Below are positions 11,890-23,549 of a stretch of DNA of 64,000 nucleotides, one piece after another; position 1 is the stretch's first letter; the number at the start of each line of letters is the position of its first letter. This DNA is from Ichthyophis bannanicus (lineage: Eukaryota > Chordata > Amphibia > Gymnophiona > Ichthyophiidae), in the NCBI GenBank assembly GCA_033557465.1, contig CM066031.1, positions 1,673,570,800 to 1,673,634,799 of the forward strand. Direction: 5' to 3'. The position numbers and the translations under genes are program-made. The notes under the pieces are model-generated. The model was not told the DNA's origin and ran no database searches. It was given only the letters and a program-made list of their open reading frames with translations.

Positions 11890-12620
11890 TAACAGAAGGA
11901 CATGCTCATTTACTCAAATTCAAAGGGCTCACTTCCCAAGAGTAACAAACGTACTCCCTCTATGCTACCTCATACACCCTACTGGCACTTCTCACACTAT
12001 GCCTCAGCTGTGAAACCCTATTTATCACACCCACCTCCATTCCCTCATTCATACCCTATTGCCCCCCCCCCCCCCCATATTGGACCCTTCATCAGACAAA
12101 GGAACATAAACAACCTAATCCACGTTCCAATACAAAATAACTCCACCCTTTATGCATACAACAAACTCAACAGAACCAGACCATTAAATGCGTTCTCATA
12201 AATGCATGCTCAGTCAGGAATTTAAAATACCAATAATCAAAGACTATGTCATATCCAATAAGCTCAACATCCTTTGCATCATGGAAACCTGGATCACTGA
12301 AATAGACATGGTACTTCTAAACCAGCTGAAAACTGCACAACTACTCAATATTCCACTGCCCACATTGCCACCAAAGATGCGGAGGAGTACTGATAATAGC
12401 AAAATCCCACCTCAACTTCAACCAACTCCGTGCTAACAGCACAGAGGGAATACACAAATATCTCTATTTCAAACAGACAACTTACTCTCTGTCTCATACA
12501 CAGATCCCCATCTACATCATCCAATGACTTATCAACTATGCTGAATTGCTCCTTATCCCCATCTTCCCCTTGATCTGTCTCTGTTGATCGGCAGCATTCT
12601 TCTCCCTTGCACAAGCCAGT
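11890..12620 (+). pseudogene. L2 LINE 5' fragment (endonuclease start)
   Basis: Translation around 12190-12400 gives a degenerate 'KCVLINA-S-R', KLNILCIMETWITEIDMVLL and, in another frame, LIIAKSHLNFNQLR. These match the first endonuclease blocks of the intact L2 (KCALINARSIRS, LDILMVTESWLSD, LILAKTDLNF). Upstream sequence holds a C14 tract at 12063-12076. Frameshifted and 3' truncated. Confidence 0.65.
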
Positions 12621-13200
12621 GGCTCAGACATCTTTCAGCTGGACAGCTGCATAAATTCTCCTGAGACTGTTTCGAAGTTCTCAGCACAGGATAAGCCTTT
12701 GGAATCGAGTTATGCTAGGGTGAAAGGATGTGGCAATAGGGTGACCACTAGGAAGCCTTCCACATTGCTTTGATAAAAGGGAACTATTATGCAGATCAAA
12801 TGCAAAATTTGGAGAATGTTTCAATATAAGAAATTTAGATTTTTGAATTTTCCTTTAAAGAGTTTGACCTCCATTAATGAGACATTAGAATGGTAGAAAT
12901 TTTGAAACTATCCCCCACCACCCTTCCCATGGTGTCAATAGCTTATTATATCCCAGTTTCCTTTAAGAAAGTTGGGCTGCAGACAGGTGGGCGCAGAGCT
13001 TCAAATTCCTGCCAAGTTTAATCTTGCTGAGATTTTGGAGACCTCTATCAAGAGACAGTTAATAGAATCAACATTTATGCTTGCTTCAGATATAGATATG
13101 ACACTTAAGCTGTTTTTCTTAGACATAGGAAAATTGTTTCATTATTGCAAACTTCAAACCTTGATTTTTCATCTACTGCACAGGCTATTAGAACGGAATT
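12621..13200 (+). pseudogene. Probable L1-type ORF1 remnant
   Basis: From about 12780 the text reads RNLRFLNFPLKSLTSINETL, then after stops LAEILETSIKRQLIESTF and DIDMTLKLFF. The order 'LRFLNFP ... LAEILE-S ... LLV/DxD ... LxLFF' resembles the RRM-like core of L1 ORF1 proteins. It is weakly preserved and could be another LINE ORF1. Nothing is recognisable in 12621-12780. Confidence 0.4.
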
Positions 13201-13259
13201 GCTTTAACTACATTTTCTGGCAATTTCCTTACCATATCTCAAGGGTGAAGGGGAGGAAT

Positions 13260-14935
13260 ATGTAGAAGCTGATGAGGATAAAACAGAATTGCTTAACAAA
13301 TATTTCTGTTCTGTGTTCACAGATGAAGGGCCAGGAGCAGGACCTCAGAAAACACCCACAAATAGAAACAGAAGCGACAGGGATCTTGATTTTCAGAAGA
13401 CTGTGTTTGTGAGGAACTAGCTAAAATAAAAGTAGACAAAGCGAAGGGACCAGATGAGATACATCCGAGAATACTGAAAGAACTTGGGGACAATTCTAGC
13501 AGCTCCACAAACCTTTTCAATGCTTCTTTGAGTCAGGAGTGGTCCCAGAGCACTGGAGAAAGGCACATGTAGTCCCGTTACAGAAAAGCGGAAGTAATGA
13601 CGTGGTTGAAAACTACAGGCTGGATAGTCTAACCTCTGTGGTGAGTAAATTATTGGAAACATTGCTAGAAGAGAGAATAATGAGGATTCTGGACTCTAAT
13701 GGATTGCAGTATACAAGGCAGTATGGGTTTATCAGAGGCAGGTCTTGTCAGTCAAATCGGATTGATTTATTTGACTGGGTAACCAGGGAATTGGACCGAA
13801 GGAGAGCCCTAGATGTGGTGTACTTAGATTTCAGTAAAACTCTTGACACCAATCCACACGGGTGACTTATAAGCAAACTGCGCACCCTAGGGATGGACCC
13901 TAAAGTGACTGACTGGGTTAGAAATTGATTGAGTGGAAGGCGACAAAAGGTTCAGATAAATGGAGCTCACTCTGAGGAGAAGGAGGTTACCAGTGGTGTG
14001 TCACAGGGATCTGACCTTGGTCCGAATCTTTTTAACATCTTTGTTAGTGATACTGCGTTTGGGGTTCATACCAAAAACTATAATAGAGTAGACACCCAGG
14101 AAGGCATAGATAACATAAGAAGGGATCTAGCTAAGCTTGAAGAATGGTCAAGAATTTGGCAGCCGAGATTTAATGCTAAAAAAGGAAGGGTCATGCACTT
14201 AGGCTGCCAAAATCCAAGGGAGCGGTACAGTGTACGGGGCAAAGTACATCCGTCCACAAAAGAGCAGCGGGACCTGGGTGTGATTGTTTCTGATGATCTT
14301 AAAGAGGCTAAGAGGTAGAATAGGTGACGGTGAAGGTCAGAAGGAAACTTGGGTGCATAGGGAGAGAATGGCCAGCAGAAAAAAGAGAGGCGATAGTGCC
14401 TCTGTATAAGTGTCTGGTGCAACCTCATTTAGAGTATTGGGTGCAATTCTGGAGACTGCATCTTTAAAAGGATATAAACAAGATGTAATCAATGCAGAGG
14501 GTGGTTACTAAAATGGTTAGTGGTCTTCATTATAAAGCATGTAGCCAGACTTAAATATCTTATTATGTATATGTTAGAGGAAAGGCATGATAGAGTAGAC
14601 ATGTTAGAGACGTTTAAATAGCTCCATGGCATAAATGCACAAGAGGAGAGCCTCTTTCGATTGAAAACAAACTCTGCTATGGAGGGGACATAAGATGAGG
14701 GTGAAAGTGGATTGATTTAGGAGTAATATGCGGAAATATTTTTTTACGGAAAGAGTGGTAGATGCATGGAATAGTCTCCCAGTGGAGGTAGTAGAGATGA
14801 GGACAGTATCTGAATTCAAAAAAGTATGGGATAAGCACAGAAGACCTCTTTAGGAAAAAAGGGGACAAATGTAGTTGATATGGAAGGGCAGGCTAGATAG
14901 AAACATGATGGCAGAAAATGACCACATGGCCTATC
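13260..14935 (+). pseudogene. CR1 LINE fragment (subfamily B), RT to 3' end
   Basis: It starts in the linker (NKYFCSVFTDEGPG) and continues with VPEHWRKAHVVPLQKSGS, LQYTRQYGFIRGRSCQSN, DVVYLDFSKTLDTNPH, GVSQGSDLGPNLFNIFVSD, EGIDNIRRDLAKLEEW and QPHLEYW-like C-terminal blocks. The 3' end carries GATATGGAAGGGCAGGCTAG and ATGGCAGAAAATGACC. Multiple frameshifts occur, including one where the FADD block should be (near 14060), where the sequence jumps and the catalytic Asp pair is missing. Confidence 0.8.
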
Positions 14936-14993
14936 CTTTTTTCTCTCTAAATTTGTACATATTTATTCAAATAATTACAGTAGGATCAAACAT

Positions 14994-16385
14994 TTTCTTT
15001 AAACATAAAAACATAAGATATGCCATACTAGGTCAGACCAGGGTCCATCAAGCCCAGTATTCTATTTCCAACAATGGCCAATCCAGGTCACAAGTACCTA
15101 TCAGGGTCTCAAAAGGTATACAGATTGCATGCTGCTTAACCCAGGGGTAAGCTATGGATTTGGCTAGTCCTCTTTAGTAATGGTTTATGGATCTCTCCTC
15201 CAGGAACCTGTCCAAACCTCTTTTAAATCCAGCTACACTAACTCCTCTTACTACCTCTATTGGTAATGAATTCCAGAGTTTGATTATGCATCAAGTGAAA
15301 AAAATATTCTCTCACATTAGTCTTAAATGTGCTACATTGTAGTTTCATGGCACATTCCCTAGTCTTTCTACTTTTTGAAGGTATGAAAAGCCTATTTATA
15401 TTTACCCATTCCACTGCATTCATTATTTTACTGACCTCTATCATATCTCTCCTCAGCCATCTCTTTATCCAAGTTGAAGAGCCTTAACCTTTTAAGCCTT
15501 TCCTCTTAGGGAAATCCTTCCATCCCCTTTACTATTTTGGTGGCTCTTCTCTGTACCTTTCCTAATTCTGCTATATCTTTTTAAAGATATGGCGACCAGA
15601 ATTGCACACAATATTGAAGGTGTGGTCGCACTATGGAGCGATACAGAAGCATCCTTTGTTTTATTCTCCATTTCTTTCTTACGATTCCAAGCATTCTATT
15701 TGCTTTCTTGGCTGTCGTTGCACATTGGGCAGAGGGTTTCAACATATTATCCATGATGATGCCCAGATCCTGCTCCTGAGTGGCGATTCCTAATGTGGAA
15801 CCTTTCATAGTGTGTATAGCTTTGGATGTTCTTGCCTAAGTGCATAACTTTGCACTTGTCCACATTAAATTTCATTTGCCATTTGGGATGCCCAGTCTCC
15901 TAATTTTTCAAGGTCCTCTTGCAATTTTTCAGAATCCTTTTGTGTCTTAACAACTTTGAATAATTGTGTGTCATCTGCAAATCTGATCACTTCATTTGTT
16001 ATTCCCATTTCCAGTCCATTTATAAATATGTTAAAACAAATTTTAAAAAAAAATCAGTGGGCCCAGCACAGATCCCTGCGGTACTTCACTATACATCCTT
16101 CTCCATTGAGAAAATTGTCCATTTAGCCCTACTCTGTTTTCTATCTTTTAACCAGCTTCTAATCTATAATAGTACATTGTCTCCTATCTCATGGCTTTTT
16201 AATTTCGCCATGAGTCTCTCATGAGGGATCTCATTAAAGGCTTTCTGAAAATCAAGATAAAGATGAGCTGTTTGATACACTATATCTACCTGTTTATTCA
16301 CGCCTTCAAAAAAATGAGACTAGTGAGACAAGACTTTCCTTGGATAAATCCATATCAACTTTCTGCCATCAAACTATGAGGACAA
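14994..16385 (-). pseudogene. CR1 LINE fragment (subfamily A), reverse
   Basis: The left end is the CR1 tail in reverse (CATAAGATATGCCATACT, GGTCAGACC). Reading the minus strand gives [55 protein letters not shown] and, further right, the RT core around LSFNQ/GVPQ and FADD equivalents. It extends back to about the QHGF--GRSC block. Frameshifts throughout. Confidence 0.8.
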
Positions 16386-16849
16386 TTTGCTCCTTTTTGC
16401 AGATCATGCTAAGATCCGTAACCATGTTGATATGTCTGATGGAACAGGAAAAATGAGGCACAAGCTAAAAAACCTGAGGAATGCCAATGTGCTTGATAGC
16501 TAAGATTCAGTGCAAACATTTGATTGTTAGACCTCAAGAGCATGACTAAGGGGAAGGGGTGATAAGATACTAAAAAGAAAGATGTTGAGATGATCACCCA
16601 TGCGCTCTTATAAGCACACTTATGTGTGTGTGATGCTAGCAGTCACAAAGAGTGTGCCATGCTATATGTAGCCTACCAGCCTATCCATCGATTAGCAGGG
16701 GGATGAGCCTCTGGATCTCAAGTGGTGTGAACTTGCTCCTGCAGAACACCCCACCACCAAGTCAATGACTAGAGATGGTAATTTGCTGTGTGAGCTGATA
16801 GAACAATGCCTTTGATTTGGGGGAGCAGAAGCTAAGAGGATAGCTTGAA
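16386..16849. other. Unassigned region
   Basis: No coding similarity, terminal repeat or tail that I recognise. It separates two CR1 fragments of opposite orientation. Confidence 0.4.
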
Positions 16850-17270
16850 TGGCAGTGAGGGATACTGTCTCAGTCCATTATTTTGATGAGCCTTTTTCAC
16901 TAATATTTGATGATCTAAGATTGCAAAAAATTGTGACAAGGCAGTAGCCAGGAGATAAGTTATGGTATACAAGGAGAGGTGCAACCAATAGAAGAAAAAA
17001 AAAAAAAAGGTTATAAAACTTCTGCATAAAAGGCATTGGTGAGAACTCATCCAGAATACTGCATCCGGTTTTATGGCAATACCTTAAAAGAATACAGGTA
17101 GCGTCAAGGTGGTGCCGAGAAATATCAGCAAAATGGATTTAGATGTGTATACCTTAAAGAAGAGAGAAATTCAAAATACCTCTGTTGTAAATAATGCTCA
17201 AGAAATGAGCAAACATTTTTCACTAGAAAGTTTGAGAAAAGATATCACGATATAAAGCCTAAAAGGGTTA
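16850..17270 (+). pseudogene. Very decayed CR1 C-terminal fragment
   Basis: A stretch reading VRTHPEYCIRFYGNTLKEY corresponds to the CR1 C-terminal block [19 protein letters not shown]. The preceding text has DDLRLQKIVT-Q, equivalent to the 'DDLKVAKQ' block. An A14 tract sits at 16995-17008. It abuts the left end of DIRS copy 1. Confidence 0.5.
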
Positions 17271-17274
17271 ATAA

Positions 17275-17463
17275 AGCACAGTTACTTACCTGTAACAGGT
17301 GATCTCTGGGAACAGCAGGAATAAGTATTCACATATGGGTATCGTCGGTACCGACGGAGCCTGCGCGGGAACGCTCCCCAGCGTCCAGTAAGAAAGCTTT
17401 TGGGAGCATCCCACAGCGCCTGCGCGCTGCCTTTCTGCCTTTCCCAACCGCCTCTCTCCAGTT
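17275..17463. repeat. DIRS copy 1 left inverted terminal repeat
   Basis: From CATATGGGTATCGTCGGTAC through CGCCTGCGCGCTGCC to CCTCTCTCCAGTT this is the reverse complement of 23099-23252. The outermost ~35 bp, including CTTACCTGTAACAGG, are specific to the left end, as in known DIRS elements where one terminal repeat is extended. Confidence 0.9.
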
Positions 17464-17547
17464 CGAGTTTTAAAGCTGAGACAAAGAGAGAAAGAGGAAA
17501 GGAAAGATAGATAGAGAGATACAACTCCTACGGGAGGTGGGTGGGTT

Positions 17548-17646
17548 GTGAAGACTTATTCCTGCTGTTCCCAGAGATCACCTGTTACAGGTAAGTAACT
17601 GTGCTATCTCCAGGAACAAGCAGGAATGAGTCTTCACATATGGGGA
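17548..17646. repeat. DIRS copy 1 internal complementary region
   Basis: The first half (to 17605) is the reverse complement of the extreme left end and the second half (from 17606) is the reverse complement of the extreme right end. Fused at GTGCT|ATCTCC they mimic the junction of a circularised element. In the DIRS model this region templates completion of the termini. It lies downstream of the recombinase gene in coding orientation. Confidence 0.9.
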
Positions 17647-17703
17647 CTCCCCAGCTAGAGATGCCAGGGAGATCTTCAAGGTTGTGAGTCCCTGAGAAGG
17701 GCT

Positions 17704-20700
17704 CTACCTCACCCTATGGATCTCGGGCATCCAACCAGGGATGGGGGGTAAGAGTTGATTAGGTATGGAACAGGAGTTTGAGAACAGCTGACCAAACAAG
17801 GCATCCCGGCGGGAGTCCTTGTCCAAGCAGTAATGGGCTGTAAAAGTATGAACCGAGGCCCAGGTGGCCGCTCGACAGATTTGGTCAATGGACACAGAGT
17901 TTAGATGAGCCATAGAGGCTGCCATGGCCCTCACATTGTGAGCTGTGACATGGCCCTCCAGAGAAAGGTTCTTACTCTGGTAGGCAAAAGAAATACACTG
18001 AGCAATCCAATTGGACAGAGTTCTCTTAGAGACTGGAAGTCCTAAATGAGAGGGATCAAAAGCAACAAAGAGTTGAGAGGACTTTCTATGTTGCTGTGTC
18101 CTTTGTAAGTAAAAAGCAAGTGCTCTCTTACAATCCAGGGTGTGAAGATTCCTCTCTGCACTTGATGCATGAGGTCCTGGAAAAAAGACAGGTAAAAACA
18201 CCTCCTGGTTCAGATGAAAAGGTGAGACCACATTAGGCATAAAGTGTGGATTAGTTCTGAGGACTACCTTGTCATGATGGAACCTTGTATAAGGAGGATT
18301 AGCCACCAAGGCTTGCAGCTCACTGATACGGCGAGCTGAGGTGACTGCAATGAGAAAAATAACCTTCCAGGAAAGGAATTTCAAGGAGGTAGTGGCTAAG
18401 GGTTCAAAGGGTGGCTTCATAAGGGTGGGAGGAGTAGCCTAATGGGTTGGGGCAAGGTACTTCAGGCCGGAAGGTCGGGGGTTCAAATCCCACTAGAGGA
18501 CAGCAACCTTGGGCCGGAAGGACTGGGGTTTCTAGTCCACAGATGCTCCTTGTGGTCTTGGGTAAGCCACTTAACCCTCCATAGCCCATGTTCCCTGTAA
18601 GTATTAGTGTATGTGTCTCATATCCCCGCGTGTTAAATGTATCCCCCAATTGTGTTGTGACCGCTTTGATTGAAGGATAAGGCGGTATACAAAAACTGTC
18701 TAAATAAAATAAATAAATAAATAAATAAATAAGCTGGCCAAGAACCAAATTCAAATCCCATGCCACTGGAGGTGGTCTAATGGGAGGTTTAGTTAAAAGA
18801 AGGCCTCTCATGAATCTTGCAATAAGAGGATGAGAGGAAATAGGCTGTCCATTGAGAGGCTTAAGGGATGCTGCAATAGCACTCAAATGGACTCTTACTG
18901 AATTCGTTTTAAGGCCTGCATGGGATAAATGCAGCAAATACTCTAGTAAAAAATTCAGAGGTATTGCAAGAGGGTTAAGACCCTTCTCTGCACACCAAAT
19001 GGTAAACCTTTTCCATTTAAAAGCATAGGAACGTCTAGTGGAAGTCTTTCTGGAAGCATGAAGGATATCCTTCACATGCTGAGAAAGATGCAAATCTTGA
19101 AGGTCTAGGCCTTCAGCAACCAGGCCCTGAGATGGAGACTGGGGATTTGGGTGCCACAACGTTCCCTCCTCCTGGGACAGGAGGTCTGGAGCAGATCCCA
19201 AGTCCAGGGAGGGAGCTTGAGAGAGATGCAGAAGTAGAGGGTACCACACTTGGCGTGGCCAACGTGGTGCTATGAGGATCATAGACCCCTTGTCTCTCTG
19301 AAGCTTGAACAGTGTCTTGGAAATTAGGGGAATGGGTGGAAAGGCATAGAGGAAGTCTTGCCCCCAATGGAGGAGGAAGGCATCCCTGGCCTGAACTCCC
19401 TGACACGGAATCCTGGAACAGAACCGGGGAAGTTTGGCATTCCACGGACTTGCAAACAGGTCTATGTCCGGGGTTCCCCAAATTCGAAAGATCCTAGCTA
19501 TCTGGTCCCCATGGAGGGACCATTCGTGTGGAAGCAGAACTCGACTGAGTCTGTCTGCCCAAGAGTTTTGAACCCCTGGAAGGTACACTGCCATGAGATG
19601 AATTTGATGCTCTCTGGCAAAGGCCCACAATCTCAAAGCTTCATTGCAAAGCACCAGAGAGCCAGTCCCGCCCTGCTTGTTCACGTAGAACATGGCTACT
19701 TGGTTGTCCGTATGGATGAAGACTGTCTTGTAGCTAAGCAGGGTGTGGAAGACTCAGAGCTAGAAAAATTGCTCTGAGCTCCAAGAAGTTGATATGTAGA
19801 GATGTCTCCTGTGGAGACCAGATGCTCTGGGTGGAGAGATCTTGTAGATGAGCTCCCCAACCCTTTGGAGAGGCATCTGTTGTAAGGGTTGCTTGGGGTA
19901 GCAACTGTTGAAAGGGGGACCCCAGCAACAGATTCTGAGTGGACTTCCACCACTGGAGAGACCAAAAGAGGTGACTGGAGGTTGCTATTTTGTCTGACAG
20001 GCACCCTGATGCCTGGGTCCATTGGGTGGACAGAGTCCACTGAGCTGCCCGCATGTGAAGACGAGCGTAAGGAGCCACATGCACGGTGGATGCCATGTGG
20101 CCTAACAGTTGTAACATCTCTCGAGCAGTTAAATGGGACTTTAACTGAACTTGTGAGGCTAACTGCACCAATCGTAGGCAACGGGCTTGGGGAAGATAGG
20201 CCCTTGCAGTTGTGGTATCCAGCAAGGCCCCTATGAACTCTAATGACTGAGTAGGGGTGAGATGTGATTTTGGGATGTTTATTACCAGTCCCAGATACTG
20301 AAGAACACGCCTTGCCTGGGGCCTCTGTCTGGGATGGAGCTCGGATGAGCCAGTCATCCAGATATGGGAATACAAATATTCCTAGAGTGCGTAGAAATGC
20401 AGCTACTACTGCCATGCATTTTGTGAACACTCTTGGAACAGAGGCCAGACTGAAAGGAAGCACTCTGTATTGGTAGTGCTTTCCTTGATAAAGGAACCGA
20501 AGGAACCTTCTGTGTGTTGGATGGATGAGGACATGGGTGTACGCATCCTTGAGATCTAGAGAACAAAGCCAATCCTGACTCTGAAGGTATAGAAGGAGAG
20601 CACAGAGAGAAATCATCTTGAATTTCTCCTTGCATAGAAACTTGTTCAATTCTCTGAGATCTAATATGGGTCTGTAGCCCCCTGTTTTCTTTGGGATAAG

Positions 20701-20835
20701 AAAATAGGGAGAGTAGAACCCTGAACCCTGTTGAAGAAGGGGTACTTCTTCTATCGCCCTTTGGGCAAGAAGGGTAGCAATCTCCTGACCCAGAAGGTCA
20801 AGGAGAGATGTTGGAGAATTGAACTGTCTCACCAT
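17704..20835 (-). pseudogene. DIRS copy 1 RT-RNase H-tyrosine recombinase
   Basis: The ATG at 20835 begins MVRQFNSPTSLLDLL. RT blocks follow: GGYRPILDLRELNKF, LCSLDLKDAYTHVLIHP, RVLPFSLASVPRVFTK and the catalytic FPYLDDWLI. RNase H blocks are TTDASPKGWGAHL, NFLELRAI and ADRLSRVLLPHEWS. Next comes the conserved DIRS segment PDIDLFASPWNAKLP, then the recombinase with TSARRISELQAL (Arg box), AHNVRAMAASMA (His-x-x-Arg) and WASVHTFTAHYCLD (nucleophilic Tyr). Frame breaks lie near 20330 (after the YLDD box) and near 19700. A SINE separates the Arg box from upstream recombinase sequence. Confidence 0.88.
18424..18728 (+). mobile_element. MIR-like CORE-SINE with L2-type tail, copy 1
   Basis: A tRNA-derived head is followed by a CORE domain and an L2-like 3' tail. 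The head has a B box at GGGTTCAAATCCC and an A-box-like AGTAGCCTAATGGG. The CORE reads CTTGGGTAAGCCACTTAACC, close to the MIR core. The tail reads GCGGTATAC then TAAA repeats. A 5-bp target duplication ATAAG flanks it (18419-18423 and 18729-18733), and DIRS copy 2 shows the empty site. The tail (CCGCTTTGATTG) differs from SINE copies 2 and 3, so it is a distinct subfamily. Confidence 0.88.
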
Positions 20836-21010
20836 GGTGTGAGGAGGAAGGTTTAGGAAATGAAGCTTGTACCCCTCCCTTATGATGGAGAGGGTCCATT
20901 GCTCTGCTGTGATTTGTTCCCATCTGGGAGCAAAGTGAGCTAACCTTCCTGGAATGGTGAGAGGCTCTGGTTCTTCTAGAGCCAGAAAGGCTAAGTTCTC
21001 TAGTTGTAAG

Positions 21011-22881
21011 TCAAAGGCCCTGAGGAGGCTGAGGCTGTTGGGCAGTAGCAGTCCTTGCAGCCTTAGGCTTGGCTTGTTTAGGTTGTTGCTGACGCTTTAC
21101 AGCAAAACGACCTGCAGAAGATGCCTGGTGACCATAATCAGGATAATATTTCCCTTTTTTGGGAAAGAAAGCCTGTTTGAATAACCTTTTTCTAGCAGGA
21201 GCAGAAGTAGACTTTGAAAGTCTATCTAAGGCAGAATTCTCAGCATCCATCTGAGTGGCCTTTGCTTGCCAATCCTTGCCAAAAAGGTTTTCACCTGTAC
21301 ATGGAAGATTTCCTAATCCATCCTGGACCCAGGGTTCCAAATCAGAAGCTTGTAACCAAGCAAGTCTGCATGCACCTATGGCAATAGCCGAGGCTCTGCT
21401 GGCACACTCAAAAGAGTCAAAGGCTGCACGGTTGGAAAATTTGGAAACATCCTGGGCATGTTTAAGCCAGGTGAGAAACTCCTCTCTTTTATCTTCTGAG
21501 ATAAAAGGAGATAAATTTTGCAGATGATCTGTAACTTCCTTTAGAAACATCCCCATATAGAGACTATAGGAGTTGATTCTGGCAGTAAGCATATTGGCCT
21601 GGAAACTTCTCCGGCCAAAAGCATCCAAGGTTCTGCATTCTCTTCCTGGAGGATTAGATGTGTGTCTTTTTGCACTCTATCTTTTTCATAGCAGACTCCA
21701 CCACAATAGAGTGGTGAGGAAGCTGAGTCTTATGAAAGCCAGGACAAGGAGGAACACGGTACATGGTGTCCAACCTGCGAGAATGAGGGGAGGTAGTAAG
21801 AGGTGTCTCCCATATGCCCAACATGTGATCATAAAGGATCTCATGAATTGGTAAAGTAGCTGCCTCTTTAGGAGCCTTAGGATATTGTAAAATATCTAAT
21901 TTTTTGGCTCTAGGCTCTGGTTCAGGGGCCACTGAAATAGAGAGGCCCCTGGCCACTTCCCTAATGAAGTCTTGAAAAGATAAGTCTTCTGGAGGAGACA
22001 GACATTCTTCTTTTTGGAGAAGAGGGCTCCTGAGGAAGGAGTACTGATGCTTCGAGAGAAGCCTCTGATTCATCAGAGTCTTCGGAGGAATCGAAGTATC
22101 GCCTGTCTGGATGCTCTTGCAGAGCCCGATACGCGTACCGAGTGGTATCGACATCGGGAGTGATCGGTACTGATTCAGTACCGATGGGCATCACAGGACA
22201 GGGTACCGCTGCAGTCAACACCGAAGCCGATGTCGATGCAATCGGTACCGGCACCGAAACCGATATCGGAGCCGGTGCAGGAACCGGTACCAACAACAGA
22301 GTTTGTTGCGGTACCAGAGGCGTCGCAGTTTGTATGAATGCCGTGATGGCACGCTGCATGGTCAGAATATTCTGATCCATCGACGCAACCGATGTCTGGA
22401 TGTCGGTACCAGTGGAAACCACCGGTACCCCAGAACATGGCAACAGGTGATCGGTCGAGGCCACGCCATCGATGTCAACCTGTGACCCCATAGATGAAGC
22501 TTTGGAAGCCAGAGCTTCCCGCCGGGGTAATTTTGCCGGTGCAGGATCCTCGAGAGCAAGCCCGGAGGCATCTCGATACTTAGAGGGAGATCTACCCTTC
22601 GAGGACCGGCTGGACTTATGTTTGGTTACCTGAGATCCATGGGAGGAAGAAGAAGCCCTGGAAGATGTCGATGCCACCGAAGCTGCATCAGAGGGAAACA
22701 GGGTTCTGAGCTTTGCCGCTCGATTCTGTCGACCTCTTTTAGACATCATGGAACAGGACTCACAATCGGTGATGGAGTGGTCAGGACCCAAACATTTTAG
22801 ACACCAGTCATGGGTGTCGGTGATAGAAAGAGTACCGCTGCACTTCGTGCACTTTTTAAACCCGGAAGCGGGCTTTTCCAT
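21011..22881 (-). pseudogene. DIRS copy 1 Gag
   Basis: The ATG at 22881 starts MEKPASGFKKCTKCSGTL. Cys pairs and THDWCLKCLGPDHSITDC form the zinc-binding region seen in DIRS Gag-like proteins. A Ser-rich stretch and a low-complexity PVPAPAPISVSV region (rich in GGTACC in DNA) follow. The frame shifts near 22000-22100 into the segment with SVAPEPEPRAKKLDILQYP and LDTMYRVPPCPGF, and again near 21640 into the segment with YMGMFLKEVTDHL, FDSFECASRASAIAIGA and ENLFGKDW. The C-terminus is Lys/Pro/Gln-rich. The collinear protein in DIRS copy 2 supports the order. Confidence 0.8.
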
Positions 22882-23098
22882 GAGGAAAATTCTTCTAGGC
22901 CTAAGGCCCAAAAGGAAAAATTGCACAGAAGTGGGAAACGGTAGGGTTTTCTTTTGTTTTTAAAGAAGAAAGAAGAAAAGACCGGCGGTACCGGTCCGAC
23001 GTCAAAGAAGGCAGACATGCGACCAAAGAAATAAAGAAAAATAAAGAACTTCTTCAGCGGTGACAGGAACACGACCTGCTGGCTCCGCGGAAAAGAAG

Positions 23099-23252
23099 AA
23101 CTGGAGAGAGGCGGTTGGGAAAGCAGCGCGCAGGCGCTGTGGGATGCTCCCAAAAGCTTTCTTACTGGACGCTGGGGAGCGTTCCCACGCAGGCTCCGTC
23201 GGTACCGATGATACCCATATGTGAAGACTCATTCCTGCTTGTTCCTGGAGAT
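23099..23252. repeat. DIRS copy 1 right inverted terminal repeat
   Basis: Reverse complement of the left repeat over about 150 bp, including GGTTGGGAAAGCAGCGCGCAG-like text and CGTCGGTACCGATGATACCC, ending GTTCCTGGAGAT. The end matches the second half of the internal complementary region exactly. Confidence 0.9.
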
Positions 23253-23549
23253 AATATTTCACCACAAACAGAACAATGGATACATGGACTAGATGCCCAG
23301 TGCAGGTGAAGGAAGCCAAAACAGTAATATTGTGGGTAATGTGTTTGCAGCCCACACTGCTCACCTCTGGTCAGCTAGTCAGAACTTCCTCTTCCTTCTC
23401 CATATGGCTTATCTACCTTGAACCCACTAGATGTATGGCCTTTTATTATGTGACCCCCCTTCATTAAGGATCACTTTGCCATTAAGTCTGAGATTAGAGA
23501 TGGATTATGTGCAATTCAAGGCTAAAGCCAAGGCCTGGTTATTTACTTA
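23253..23549. other. Unassigned region right of DIRS copy 1
   Basis: About 300 bp of ordinary-looking sequence with no ORF, repeat or tail that I can assign. Confidence 0.4.

Larger units (their letters stand above)
17275..23252 (-). mobile_element. DIRS-like tyrosine-recombinase retrotransposon, copy 1
   Basis: DIRS elements replicate through a circular intermediate and integrate with a tyrosine recombinase instead of an integrase. All hallmarks are present: inverted terminal repeats at both ends, an internal complementary region near the left end that fuses the reverse complements of both termini, and minus-strand genes for Gag, RT-RNase H and tyrosine recombinase. No direct target duplication is evident, as expected. 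The copy is disabled by frameshifts in gag and pol and by a CORE-SINE inserted in the recombinase region. Confidence 0.92.

Noticed and set aside
18470..18500. tRNA-like B box (GGGTTCAAATCCC) suggesting a tRNA gene; also near 25925 and 35105
   Set aside because: It sits in the head of a SINE with a CORE domain and L2-like tail; no cloverleaf can be completed.
19312..20476. Several plus-strand ORFs of 60-140 codons opposite the DIRS pol gene
   Set aside because: Antisense shadows of the DIRS RT/RNase H coding strand, with no independent motif.
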